A stretch of 55,099 nt of DNA from a virus. Of the stretch, positions 1 to 7,223 are shown piece by piece. The stretch lies in IMG/VR virus record IMGVR_UViG_3300025543_000032, positions 1-55,099 of that record; one strand, 5' to 3'. Below the pieces are notes generated by a model that ran no database searches, was not told where the DNA came from, and worked only from the letters and a program-made list of their open reading frames with translations. Made by a program: the position numbers and the translations under genes. Position 1 is the stretch's first letter, and every line of letters starts with the position of its first letter.

Positions 1-642
1 GTAGTTACTATTATTGATGGTCCTGAGAATCCTGTAGGTATTGCTAAAGAACTAAAAGCTTATGCACTAGAACGTGGTGAGATAATACAGCAGGATAAGT
101 ATAACAAGGTGTATATTCCTAATGATCCTAGTGAGATAACTATGGTTGTGTTGGATCATATTGGCCTACTCAAGACTACTAGAGATCAACCAACGAAGAA
201 ACAAGCTATTGATAAAATGAGCGATGAGCTCAGGTATGCACGTGACTTCTATGGTCATTCACCAGTGGTTGTTAGTCAGTTCAATCGATCTATATCTAAT
301 CCTATCAGGATAAAGAATGGTGATGTTGAGCCACAACTAGAAGACTTTGCTGATAGTTCTACCACACAAAACGATTCAGATGTATGTATGGCCTTGTTTG
401 ACCCTATGCGTTATAATGTAGATGATCCATCAGGATATGACACTAACAAGCTTAGAGATGAATACGGTGGTAAGTACTTCAGGAGTCTTAGACTTATTAA
501 GAATAGCTATGGTGAAGATGATATCAGGATTGGTCTTGCATTCCTTGGCCAGATAGGCATGTTCAAAGAACTACCAAAACGTAGAAACATAACAGAGGCA
601 GATTATGCTTCAGTAATTAACAAATCATTTTTTATATCATGA
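1..642 (+). CDS. Replicative DNA helicase, DnaB-like (5' truncated)
   Basis: The reading frame is open from base 1, so the N-terminus lies outside the window and the first ATG at 109 is probably internal. The 213 visible residues match the C-terminal RecA-like ATPase half of DnaB/gp41-type hexameric helicases. A Walker B-like strand reads TMVVLDHIGLL. It is followed by a VVVSQFNR segment that corresponds to the LSQLNR motif of DnaB, then a DS-rich turn and a late SLRLIKNSYG strand. The Walker A motif must lie upstream of the window. This protein would unwind DNA at the phage fork and work with the primase at 3583. It overlaps the next small gene by ATGA at 639-642. The family call is fairly firm; the exact DnaB subgroup cannot be judged from half a protein. 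Confidence 0.8.
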   Translation, partial: VVTIIDGPENPVGIAKELKAYALERGEIIQQDKYNKVYIPNDPSEITMVVLDHIGLLKTTRDQPTKKQAIDKMSDELRYARDFYGHSPVVVSQFNRSISNPIRIKNGDVEPQLEDFADSSTTQNDSDVCMALFDPMRYNVDDPSGYDTNKLRDEYGGKYFRSLRLIKNSYGEDDIRIGLAFLGQIGMFKELPKRRNITEADYASVINKSFFIS

Positions 643-809
643 CAGAACCATTGCAATTATTAGAAGAGAGACTTGCTGAAATTAGAATAATGCTAGACAC
701 AGCAAAAAAGAACGATTGTTCTCAAGAAGAACTAACTACCTTACATAATAAGTATTACGTGTGTACAGAGACAATTAGAAGATTTGTAAACAAAAGGAGA
801 GTTATATGA
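639..809 (+). CDS. Small hypothetical protein (56 aa)
   Basis: A 56-codon frame starts on an ATGA overlap with the helicase stop (639-642) and ends on another ATGA overlap with the next gene (806-809). This double coupling is the main reason to call it real. The protein is charged and probably helical (start MTEPLQLLEERLAEIRIML) with two cysteines and a basic tail. I recognise no family. Its position between two helicases suggests a replication accessory role, but that is only context. Confidence 0.6.
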   Translation: MTEPLQLLEERLAEIRIMLDTAKKNDCSQEELTTLHNKYYVCTETIRRFVNKRRVI

Positions 810-1891
810 CACTAAGAGACAAGAGACAAAAAGAGTTTGCTGACGTATGGCTAAATCATGGAAAGTTTGGTATTCTAAACTTATGTCCTAGATTTGGTAA
901 GATTAGAACAACGATTAGTATTCTTAATAGAATGGAAAGCAATTGTAATATATTGATTGCATATCCTGACAATAAAATCAAACAGTCTTGGATAGAAGAG
1001 TTTGAAGAGATGAGTTATGTGAATGATAACATAACTTATACTACACACAGATCTTTACACAAGCAGTCAGGTACAGAGTTTGACATTGTTGTTATTGATG
1101 AGATACATTTACTATCAGAGGCCCAGATAGGTGTTTGTGTAGATTTATTCTCTCAGAATGATAACATACTTGGTCTAACAGGTACATTATCTAAGTGGAC
1201 TAAGAGAACACTTAAAGAAGAGCTTGGTATATCAGTGATTGCTAACTACCCAATAAACAAAGCTATTGATGAAGGTGTTATAGCTGACTACCAGATAAAT
1301 GTAATCAAGGTGCCTTTAGACAACACTACTCGCAATGAGTATGGTAAGAAGAAGATCAAGAAGACAGAGCTTCAACAGTTTAAATACCTTAGTGGTGTTA
1401 TAAACAAGATGATGTACTCTGGTGGCAATAGTATGTTTATGCGTCTAGCACGTATGAGACTTATACAAAGCAGCTTAGCTAAGAAGCAAAAGACTAAACA
1501 GATTCTTAATAACAATAAGGATCAGAGAATACTAGTGTTTTGTGGTGTAACAGCAATAGCTGATAGTCTTGGTATACCCTCTTATCACAGCAAGTCTAAG
1601 GACAAAGATGCACTTAAAAACTTCGCAGAAGGAAAAGGTACACACATGGCTGTTGTAAAGATAGGTAACACAGGAGTTACATACAAACCACTAAACAAGG
1701 TGATCATTAATTACTTTGATAGTAATGGTGAAAACCTAGCACAGAAGATTAATAGATGTATGGCTATGGAATATGATACTCCAGACAAGAAAGCACAGAT
1801 ATATATTATATCTTCTAATGAAAAGGTTGAAGAGAAATGGCTTAATAAAGCTCTTGAGTTCTTTGACAAAAGTAAGATTAAATACGTATAA
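806..1891 (+). CDS. Superfamily 2 DNA helicase/ATPase
   Basis: The 361-residue protein has the two-lobed SF2 layout. Near residues 24-36 is a degenerate Walker A (CPRFGKIRTT) where GxGKT would be expected. The Walker B strand is VVIDEIHLL, with a DEIH box, followed by GLTGT as motif III. The second lobe has ILVFCG and a final QKINRCMAM segment in the motif VI position (normally QxxGRxxR). This resembles compact phage helicases of the UvsW/SNF2-like type that remodel forks and recombination intermediates. It is shorter than typical UvsW (about 500 aa), so accessory domains are missing. It is translationally coupled to the small gene upstream. SF2 membership is confident; the substrate is not known. 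Confidence 0.85.
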   Translation: MTLRDKRQKEFADVWLNHGKFGILNLCPRFGKIRTTISILNRMESNCNILIAYPDNKIKQSWIEEFEEMSYVNDNITYTTHRSLHKQSGTEFDIVVIDEIHLLSEAQIGVCVDLFSQNDNILGLTGTLSKWTKRTLKEELGISVIANYPINKAIDEGVIADYQINVIKVPLDNTTRNEYGKKKIKKTELQQFKYLSGVINKMMYSGGNSMFMRLARMRLIQSSLAKKQKTKQILNNNKDQRILVFCGVTAIADSLGIPSYHSKSKDKDALKNFAEGKGTHMAVVKIGNTGVTYKPLNKVIINYFDSNGENLAQKINRCMAMEYDTPDKKAQIYIISSNEKVEEKWLNKALEFFDKSKIKYV

Positions 1892-1897
1892 ATTTCG

Positions 1898-1905
1898 TAT
1901 ATTTG
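1898..1905 (+). promoter_or_regulatory. Bacteroidetes-type -7 element (TATATTTG)
   Basis: TATATTTG matches the TAnnTTTG -7 consensus of Bacteroidetes primary sigma promoters and lies in the short gap between the SF2 helicase stop and the ATPase start at 1938. No TTG sits at the expected 19-21 nt upstream, so only half the consensus is present. The leader that follows contains TTAATAAATAAATA (1917-1930). Confidence 0.45.
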
Positions 1906-1937
1906 CACACCTAATATTAATAAATAAATACATAAAA

Positions 1938-2606
1938 ATGAGTTCAAAATTAATTGGAATTGTTGGTGAAACAGGGACAGGTAAATCAACAGCAGTGAAG
2001 CACTTAAACCCTGAAGAAACCTACATTATTAACGTTGCAAAGAAAGAGCTACCCTTCAAAGGTTCTCAGAAACTTTACAACACAGAAAACAAAAATTACA
2101 AAGAGATTGATGATCCAACGGACATTACAAGATTGCTTAAAACTATCTCGGAGAAAGCCCCACACATTAAAACTATTGTCATAGAGGACAGTAATTATCT
2201 AATGGGCTTCAGAATGGTAGAGAAAGCAATGGAAACTGGCTTTACAAAGTTTAGTGTAATGGCTAAGGATATGGTTGATTTATTTAGATCAGCTAGAGCA
2301 CTACGTGATGATTTAGTTATCTTTTATTTCTCTCACCCTGAAACTATAGAAGACAGCGGAGAGATTATAGGATACAAAATTAAGACAGCAGGTAAACTTA
2401 TTGACAATCAAGTGTTGTTAGAAGGTTTACTAACTGTATGTTTATACACACATGTAGAGGAAACTAAGAGTGGAGCTACGTACGAATTCCTAACAAATAG
2501 ATTTCGTAAGAAGCCTGCAAAGAGTCCAGATGGTATGTTTGAATCAACAAGGATACCAAACAACTTACAGATGGTAAGAGATAGTATAGTAGAGTATTAT
2601 AATTAA
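1938..2606 (+). CDS. P-loop ATPase, Sak4/AAA_24-like recombination protein
   Basis: The 222-residue protein begins with MSSKLIGIVGETGTGKST, a perfect Walker A right at the N-terminus. A Walker B-like strand follows (KTIVIEDSNYLM). This layout matches the small RecA-like AAA_24 ATPases of phages, typified by Sak4, which work with an SSB in single-strand annealing. The next gene, a probable SSB, is the expected partner. The ATG at 1938 is chosen because it is preceded by the -7 element and AT-rich leader and places the P-loop at its usual position. A longer in-frame start at 1773 would lie inside the upstream helicase gene. Another P-loop role, such as packaging or a kinase, is less likely. Confidence 0.7.
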   Translation: MSSKLIGIVGETGTGKSTAVKHLNPEETYIINVAKKELPFKGSQKLYNTENKNYKEIDDPTDITRLLKTISEKAPHIKTIVIEDSNYLMGFRMVEKAMETGFTKFSVMAKDMVDLFRSARALRDDLVIFYFSHPETIEDSGEIIGYKIKTAGKLIDNQVLLEGLLTVCLYTHVEETKSGATYEFLTNRFRKKPAKSPDGMFESTRIPNNLQMVRDSIVEYYN

Positions 2607-2635
2607 TAAATAAATAACAATTAAAATTAAAATTT

Positions 2636-3517
2636 ATGAGTACAATTGGAGGAGTAAAAAGAGAATCCGCAGGAGGTGGAGAAAACACTAACTTTCCTAA
2701 AAAGGTTGGTATATTTGAGGCAGACATTGTAGCTATTAATCCCACAATAGAGGAGTATAGTACAGTGCTTGGAATGGATTTAAAACCAGAAAGTAAAGCT
2801 ACAGACTATTTAGGAGAAACCAGAGATGGTAATTCATACCTGCGTGTAGATGTTTGGTTGAAACAAGTTAAAACTGAGAATCTATTTAAAAGTAGTTTCT
2901 TTCTAGAAGATAGAGAGCGTGAGAACAGAGACCAAACAAAGAAACAATATATCAACAGTGTAGGTATGACAGCTTGGGCTGCTGATGAGAATGATTTGTG
3001 GGATTGGTTCACTGAAGGACGTGATCATCGTGTAGCCTATATTGGTGAAGAAGAATTATATGATTTCATGAGAACATGGTTAGGTCAATTGAACTATCGT
3101 CATGCAACTACAGTTCTACAGTTAGACTGGAAGAAACTTATGCGTGGTAATATTGGTGATCTTAAAAGTGAAATTAATGGTGAATGGTGTAACACTGTTG
3201 TAGCGCTAGCAACTGTTGTTGTTAAGGAGCGTGATGGTGAGACTAAAGAGTATCAGGGTATCTATAACAAAGGGTTCTTGAGTGGTTATACTATGAAGCA
3301 ATTCAGACTAGTAGACTATACAGATAAGAGAATACTAGATAGTTTGAGATCTAGAAAACCTCGTGACCTTAAACCACATGAACGTTTTGCAGTTCGTGTA
3401 AGTGGTGAATATGGATGTAAAGACTACTATATTCTTAAAGAAATAGAAGAGTATAACCCTGGTGATAATCTTGTCGCCTCTGATAATTATATATCAGATG
3501 ATGGGTCAGACTACTAA
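2636..3517 (+). CDS. Probable single-stranded DNA-binding protein
   Basis: The 293-residue protein has no motif that names it outright. It has the traits of a phage SSB: an abundant-protein-like soluble sequence, many aromatic and basic residues in the middle (for example LNYRHATTVLQLDWKKLMRG), and an acidic flexible C-terminal tail (ASDNYISDDGSDY) like those of T4 gp32 and T7 gp2.5. It lies directly after the Sak4-like ATPase and before the primase, and a strong terminator follows it. An AT-rich leader with TTAATAAATAAATA (2603-2616) precedes its start. The SSB role is inferred from these traits and context rather than from recognised sequence identity. Confidence 0.5.
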   Translation: MSTIGGVKRESAGGGENTNFPKKVGIFEADIVAINPTIEEYSTVLGMDLKPESKATDYLGETRDGNSYLRVDVWLKQVKTENLFKSSFFLEDRERENRDQTKKQYINSVGMTAWAADENDLWDWFTEGRDHRVAYIGEEELYDFMRTWLGQLNYRHATTVLQLDWKKLMRGNIGDLKSEINGEWCNTVVALATVVVKERDGETKEYQGIYNKGFLSGYTMKQFRLVDYTDKRILDSLRSRKPRDLKPHERFAVRVSGEYGCKDYYILKEIEEYNPGDNLVASDNYISDDGSDY

Positions 3518-3540
3518 CTAATAAATATATATAAACTAGG

Positions 3541-3570
3541 GCCCTCTTCAGAAATGTTGAGGGCTTTTTA
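3541..3570 (+). terminator. Rho-independent terminator after SSB-like gene
   Basis: A six-base-pair stem, GCCCTC (3541-3546) with GAGGGC (3559-3564), has a 12-nt loop and is followed by TTTTTA. It lies 23 bases after the SSB-like stop and before the primase start at 3583. It probably ends the first replication transcript or reduces readthrough into the primase gene. Confidence 0.8.
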
Positions 3571-3582
3571 ATTTTAAGAAGA

Positions 3583-4596
3583 ATGATTAAAGGAATAAAA
3601 AAAGTATTTCTTACTAAAGAGCTTATTCTTTCTAAAATATCTTCGTATGACATCTTTAGGTTTTACATGCCAAATAAAAATTGGGAAATAGATGTAGTAA
3701 CTCTCTCTCCATTTAGAGATGAGAAACATCCATCGTTTGTTATTGGTCCCAAGGGTGAAGGAGGAGTGTTAATATTTATTGATTTTGCTGATACTAGCTT
3801 AAAAGGTGATGCCTTTAAGTTTGTAGAGAAGCTATACAACATGAAAAACATGTTTGAGGTGTATAGTAAAATTGATAGAGATTTTGACTTAGGGTTCACT
3901 ACAGGTACAACTACAAAGAAGTACGAGAAGATTATTAGAAAATATAATAAGCCTGAAATAGTAAAGAAAGATTATTCTTTTATACAAGTTAAGACCAGAA
4001 AGTTTACCACAGAAGAACTTGCATATTGGAATAATTATTATCAGGACATTGATGATCTGAAAGCAAATAATATATTTTCAGTGGCAGAAGTATATCTAAA
4101 CAAGAAGCGTATTGTTCTAGGGAATAATGAGCTAAGGTTTGGTTATCTGTATGATGGTAAATGGAAAATCTATAGACCTCTATCTGATAGAAGATGGAAG
4201 TGGATGCCTAACAATGTACCAATTACAGCAATGGATGGTTTGGATGATATTAAAGATTGCCATACAGCTTTTATAACTAAAAGCAAGAAAGACTATATGG
4301 TGATGAAAAAGATATTTCCAACTGTATGTGCTGTACAGAACGAAGGTGCAGGATGTTTCTCTGATGAGAATATAGAGTATATTAAATCAAACTCTGAGAA
4401 ACAGATACTATCTTTTGATTCAGATGAAGTGGGTGTAAAGAACAGTACTAGCATAACTAACAAGTTTGGTTTTGAGTATTGTAATGTACCTAAGAAGTAT
4501 CTGAAAGATGGTATAAATGATTGGGCAGACCTAGCTAAGGTTCATGGCCTTAAAGTAATAGAAGAATATTTAATAAATAAACAAATTTTAAAATGA
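3583..4596 (+). CDS. DnaG-like primase without zinc ligands
   Basis: The 337-residue protein has an N-terminal CHC2-like segment (TLSPFRDEKHPSFVIGP, residues about 43-60) matching the CPFHNEKTPSF region of DnaG primases, then a segment in which the cysteine pair is replaced (IDFADTSLKGDAFKFV). The C-terminal half has a TOPRIM fold: an acidic strand (ILSFDSDEVGVKNS) carries the DxD-type metal ligands, preceded by an AVQNEGAGCF strand. It would make RNA primers for the DnaB-like helicase. The Cys/His zinc ligands of the first domain appear to be missing. Its last codons overlap the DUF932 gene (ATGATGA). The primase call is firm, since both key regions are present in the right order. Confidence 0.8.
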   Translation: MIKGIKKVFLTKELILSKISSYDIFRFYMPNKNWEIDVVTLSPFRDEKHPSFVIGPKGEGGVLIFIDFADTSLKGDAFKFVEKLYNMKNMFEVYSKIDRDFDLGFTTGTTTKKYEKIIRKYNKPEIVKKDYSFIQVKTRKFTTEELAYWNNYYQDIDDLKANNIFSVAEVYLNKKRIVLGNNELRFGYLYDGKWKIYRPLSDRRWKWMPNNVPITAMDGLDDIKDCHTAFITKSKKDYMVMKKIFPTVCAVQNEGAGCFSDENIEYIKSNSEKQILSFDSDEVGVKNSTSITNKFGFEYCNVPKKYLKDGINDWADLAKVHGLKVIEEYLINKQILK

Positions 4597-5360
4597 TGAA
4601 ATCAACAATTGAAAATCTGGACAAAATGTTAATCGCTCCAGTACCGAAGGAAACAAAAACGTACAAGCCTGTAAGTCACAAACAACTTATAGACTTAACA
4701 CTTGAGAGCATACACCAGTCAGGTTATAGCTTAGTGAGTCAAGAATACTCTACTGCAAGAGATGGTAATGTAGCAAATGGACGCTACACTATAGGTAATG
4801 TTGCAGACAGTGAGATGAAATTACAAATTGGATGGCAGAACAGCTATGACAAAAGTCTATCACTTAAATTTGCTCTTGGAACTAGTATTATTATTTGTTC
4901 TAATGGTATGGTGAAAGGTGATCACGGTGCATTTAGAAAGAAGCACCAGGGAGACATACAAAGCTTTACCCCAGCAGCTGTATCAGAATACATAAAAGGT
5001 GGAGGTGATGCTTTTCGTAATTTACAGAATGAACGTGATCAGTTCAAAAATATAGAAGTAGATGGTCAAGCGCAAGCAGAGTTATTAGGTAGAATGTTTC
5101 TCAAAGAAGATATAATTACATCTACACAGCTAAATATAATTAAGAGGGAGATCAAAAGTCCAACTCATGATTATGGAGCTGCAGATAGTATGTGGGAACT
5201 TTACAATCATGTTACATTTGCAATGAAGCAAGCTCATCCATCAACTTGGATGCAAGATCATATAAATGTGCATGATTTCTTTAACAATTATGATAAGCCT
5301 TCTGCTAGTCCTATTATAATTGATGCTGAAGTGAGTGATAATCAATTATTAATGTTTTAA
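4593..5360 (+). CDS. DUF932-like phage/plasmid protein
   Basis: The 255-residue protein contains the segment NSYDKSLSLKFALGTSIIICSNGMV, the recognisable core of DUF932 proteins, which are widespread in phages and plasmids and have no settled biochemical function. An acidic stretch closes the protein (IIIDAEVSDNQLLMF). Two adjacent ATG codons (4593 and 4596) could start it, and both overlap the primase stop, so translation is coupled. Its place between primase and uracil-DNA glycosylase suggests a replication-associated role, but no catalytic residues can be pointed to. Confidence 0.65.
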   Translation: MMKSTIENLDKMLIAPVPKETKTYKPVSHKQLIDLTLESIHQSGYSLVSQEYSTARDGNVANGRYTIGNVADSEMKLQIGWQNSYDKSLSLKFALGTSIIICSNGMVKGDHGAFRKKHQGDIQSFTPAAVSEYIKGGGDAFRNLQNERDQFKNIEVDGQAQAELLGRMFLKEDIITSTQLNIIKREIKSPTHDYGAADSMWELYNHVTFAMKQAHPSTWMQDHINVHDFFNNYDKPSASPIIIDAEVSDNQLLMF

Positions 5361-5362
5361 TC

Positions 5363-5584
5363 ATGAAGCTTTCAAAATACTTAGAGACGTTGCAACTACT
5401 TGTTAAGAACAATCCTGTAGTTGCAGATTATGAATGTGTATACGGTATAGATGATGAAGGAAACTCTTTTGGAAGAGTAGTCTTTACACCTACAGTAATG
5501 AAAGTAGATTCTTTAGAGAATCGAGATATTAAAGTAGAAGAAGTTAACACTGCAGAGGATGGTAATGTTGTCTGTATAAATTAA
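5363..5584 (+). CDS. Hypothetical protein (73 aa)
   Basis: This small acidic protein starts two bases after the DUF932 stop and ends just before an AAATAAATAAATG leader for the next gene. It begins MKLSKYLETLQLLVKNNP and has several short predicted beta segments (YECVYGIDDEGNSFGRVVF). The tight spacing on both sides supports its being translated. No family is recognised. Confidence 0.55.
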   Translation: MKLSKYLETLQLLVKNNPVVADYECVYGIDDEGNSFGRVVFTPTVMKVDSLENRDIKVEEVNTAEDGNVVCIN

Positions 5585-5592
5585 ATAAATAA

Positions 5593-6315
5593 ATGGATTG
5601 GAATAATTTTAAATCAATGTTTCACCCATCGTGGCATGATAAAATGAAACCATTTATAGAGAGTAATGAATGTGATGAGATATATGCATTCTTAAAAAAG
5701 GAGAGTAAGAGGGGCAAGCAAATTGCTCCTCTCTCATCTAATGTCTATAGATGTTTTAAAGAAACGCCACTTGATGAAGTGAAAGCAGTAATTATAGGGA
5801 TGTGTCCATATCATACGTTTAAGAACAATCTACCAGTAGCAGACGGTCTACTGATGGGTTGCTCTATAACAGGATATGTACAACCATCTCTAAGTAATGT
5901 TTATAAAGCTCTAGAAACTGAGTTCCATAGAGGACTTAATTTGAGCTATGACGCAACACCTGATGTATCTTATTTGGCACATCAAGGTATACTGATGCTT
6001 AATGTAGCACTCACCACAGAGAAAAATAAAGCAGGTAGTCACATAGCACTATGGGAACCCTTCACAAAGTATTTGTTTGAAGAAGTTCTTAATACGCTAG
6101 GTGTACCTTATCTTTTTCTAGGTAAAGATGCTGCAAGATATAAAAAGTATACAGGAATATTTTCACATGTTTTCACTGTAAGCCATCCAGCAAGTGCTTC
6201 TTACAAAGGAGTTGACTGGGACAGTGAAGATGTGTTTACAAAAATAGATACATTAATTTATGAAAATAACGGATATAGCATCAGCTGGCTAAAAGATGAA
6301 GAAGATCCATTTTAA
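5593..6315 (+). CDS. ung: Family 1 uracil-DNA glycosylase homologue with altered active site
   Basis: The 240-residue protein follows the family 1 UDG layout. The water-activating loop GQDPYH appears as GMCPYH (about residues 67-72), followed by ADGL. The second motif is ILMLNVALT, which keeps the uracil-binding Asn. The third is VSHPASAS in place of HPSPLSA, keeping the catalytic His. The segment GSHIALWEPFTKYL matches the region after motif 2 in E. coli Ung. The catalytic Asp of motif 1 is replaced by Cys, and the Phe that stacks on uracil appears to be Met. It may be inactive on uracil, or it may be a scaffold, as the vaccinia D4 UDG is for DNA polymerase. UDG genes are common in crAss-like phages. 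Confidence 0.85.
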   Translation: MDWNNFKSMFHPSWHDKMKPFIESNECDEIYAFLKKESKRGKQIAPLSSNVYRCFKETPLDEVKAVIIGMCPYHTFKNNLPVADGLLMGCSITGYVQPSLSNVYKALETEFHRGLNLSYDATPDVSYLAHQGILMLNVALTTEKNKAGSHIALWEPFTKYLFEEVLNTLGVPYLFLGKDAARYKKYTGIFSHVFTVSHPASASYKGVDWDSEDVFTKIDTLIYENNGYSISWLKDEEDPF

Positions 6316-6326
6316 AACTAAATATT

Positions 6327-6569
6327 ATGAAAGTAGAATATTGGAACACACCTTATCAGGGTGCTACAAGTGAACTAGTCAGAACAGAAGATTGGCCTGA
6401 CACAGATGAATCTTTTGCAAAGTATTATGACTTAAACAATCAATTAAAATATTGTAATGGTAGTCATTATAAGTTTGTAAGTGATGAAGTAAGAAGAAGA
6501 TATAGTGATGAATTCTTTGATAAATACCACACAATAGAAAATTACTACAAAGGTGGAGTAGTAGATTAA
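6327..6569 (+). CDS. Hypothetical protein (80 aa)
   Basis: This short acidic, Tyr-rich protein begins MKVEYWNTPYQGATSELVRT and lies in a head-to-tail row of small genes after the UDG homologue. It starts 11 bases after that stop and ends 18 bases before the next ATG. No domain, membrane segment or signal peptide is visible. The spacing and strand agree with its neighbours, which is the only support beyond the open frame. Confidence 0.5.
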   Translation: MKVEYWNTPYQGATSELVRTEDWPDTDESFAKYYDLNNQLKYCNGSHYKFVSDEVRRRYSDEFFDKYHTIENYYKGGVVD

Positions 6570-6587
6570 TAATTAAAAAACAGAAAA

Positions 6588-6929
6588 ATGCGAGGAACAT
6601 TAACAGAAGATGCTGGTATATTAGAGCCAGGAGATGAAATAGTTACTAACCAAGGCTCAGAGATGAGATGTTATATAGTGGAAGAAGTTCCACGAGTTAG
6701 TAAACTAAAAACATGGCATAACGGTAAAACACGATACATAGCTGTAAAGTGTAGATCTGCTGTAGTCATGAAGACAACTACAGGTATTAATCATTACACT
6801 AAACAACCTTGGACTAACACTTACAAGGATTATGAGTTTAGAATACCTAATGAAGAAGATCCAATAGTAAAAGTGGATTTAAACTGTAAACAAATATATA
6901 TAATAAATAAATTTAATTATGATGGATAA
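6588..6929 (+). CDS. Hypothetical protein (113 aa), possible paralogue of the next gene
   Basis: The protein starts MRGTLTEDAGILEPGDEIVT and is rich in short beta segments. It ends in a strand with KVDLNCKQIYIINK. The opening LxxGDExV motif and the closing K/R-V-x-x-x-x-x-K-x-I-x-x-I/V-x-K pattern recur in the 98-residue product of the next gene. This suggests a tandem duplication, perhaps of a small SH3-like barrel. The two genes overlap by 11 bases. No known family is recognised. Confidence 0.5.
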   Translation: MRGTLTEDAGILEPGDEIVTNQGSEMRCYIVEEVPRVSKLKTWHNGKTRYIAVKCRSAVVMKTTTGINHYTKQPWTNTYKDYEFRIPNEEDPIVKVDLNCKQIYIINKFNYDG

Positions 6930-7215
6930 AGAAGTAAATAGGCCCATTAAAATGGAAGATCTCCAGGTGGGAGATGAAGTAATTGTACGAGGTATAGACC
7001 TTAACTACATGCAAATTGTAAGACCACCAAAACAGAAACAATACAAAGATTATACTGGAGCACCTTACAGATTGGGATGGACATCATCTGTGTGCAATAG
7101 AATCAATAGCAAGTTTGGAGTTAAGCATGCAGATGATAAAGAAAAGGTAAGGTTTGATTTTCATTGGAAATCAATCTGGTTAGTAAAAAGAGAACAAGAA
7201 TTAATAAATAAATAA
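6919..7215 (+). CDS. Hypothetical protein (98 aa), possible paralogue of the previous gene
   Basis: The product carries MEDLQVGDEVIVRGID near its start and VRFDFHWKSIWLVKRE at its end. Both match in pattern the ends of the preceding 113-residue protein. Two consecutive ATG codons (6919, 6922) could initiate, and both overlap the previous gene. The stop region doubles as the leader of the rIIA homologue, since TTAATAAATAAATA (7200-7213) covers its last codons. Function unknown. Confidence 0.5.
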   Translation: MMDKEVNRPIKMEDLQVGDEVIVRGIDLNYMQIVRPPKQKQYKDYTGAPYRLGWTSSVCNRINSKFGVKHADDKEKVRFDFHWKSIWLVKREQELINK

Positions 7216-7223
7216 ATAGTAAA

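Noticed and set aside
1773-1937. Longer N-terminus for the Sak4-like ATPase
   Set aside because: The extension lies inside the SF2 helicase gene, and the P-loop is normally at the N-terminus. The ATG at 1938 follows a -7 box and leader.
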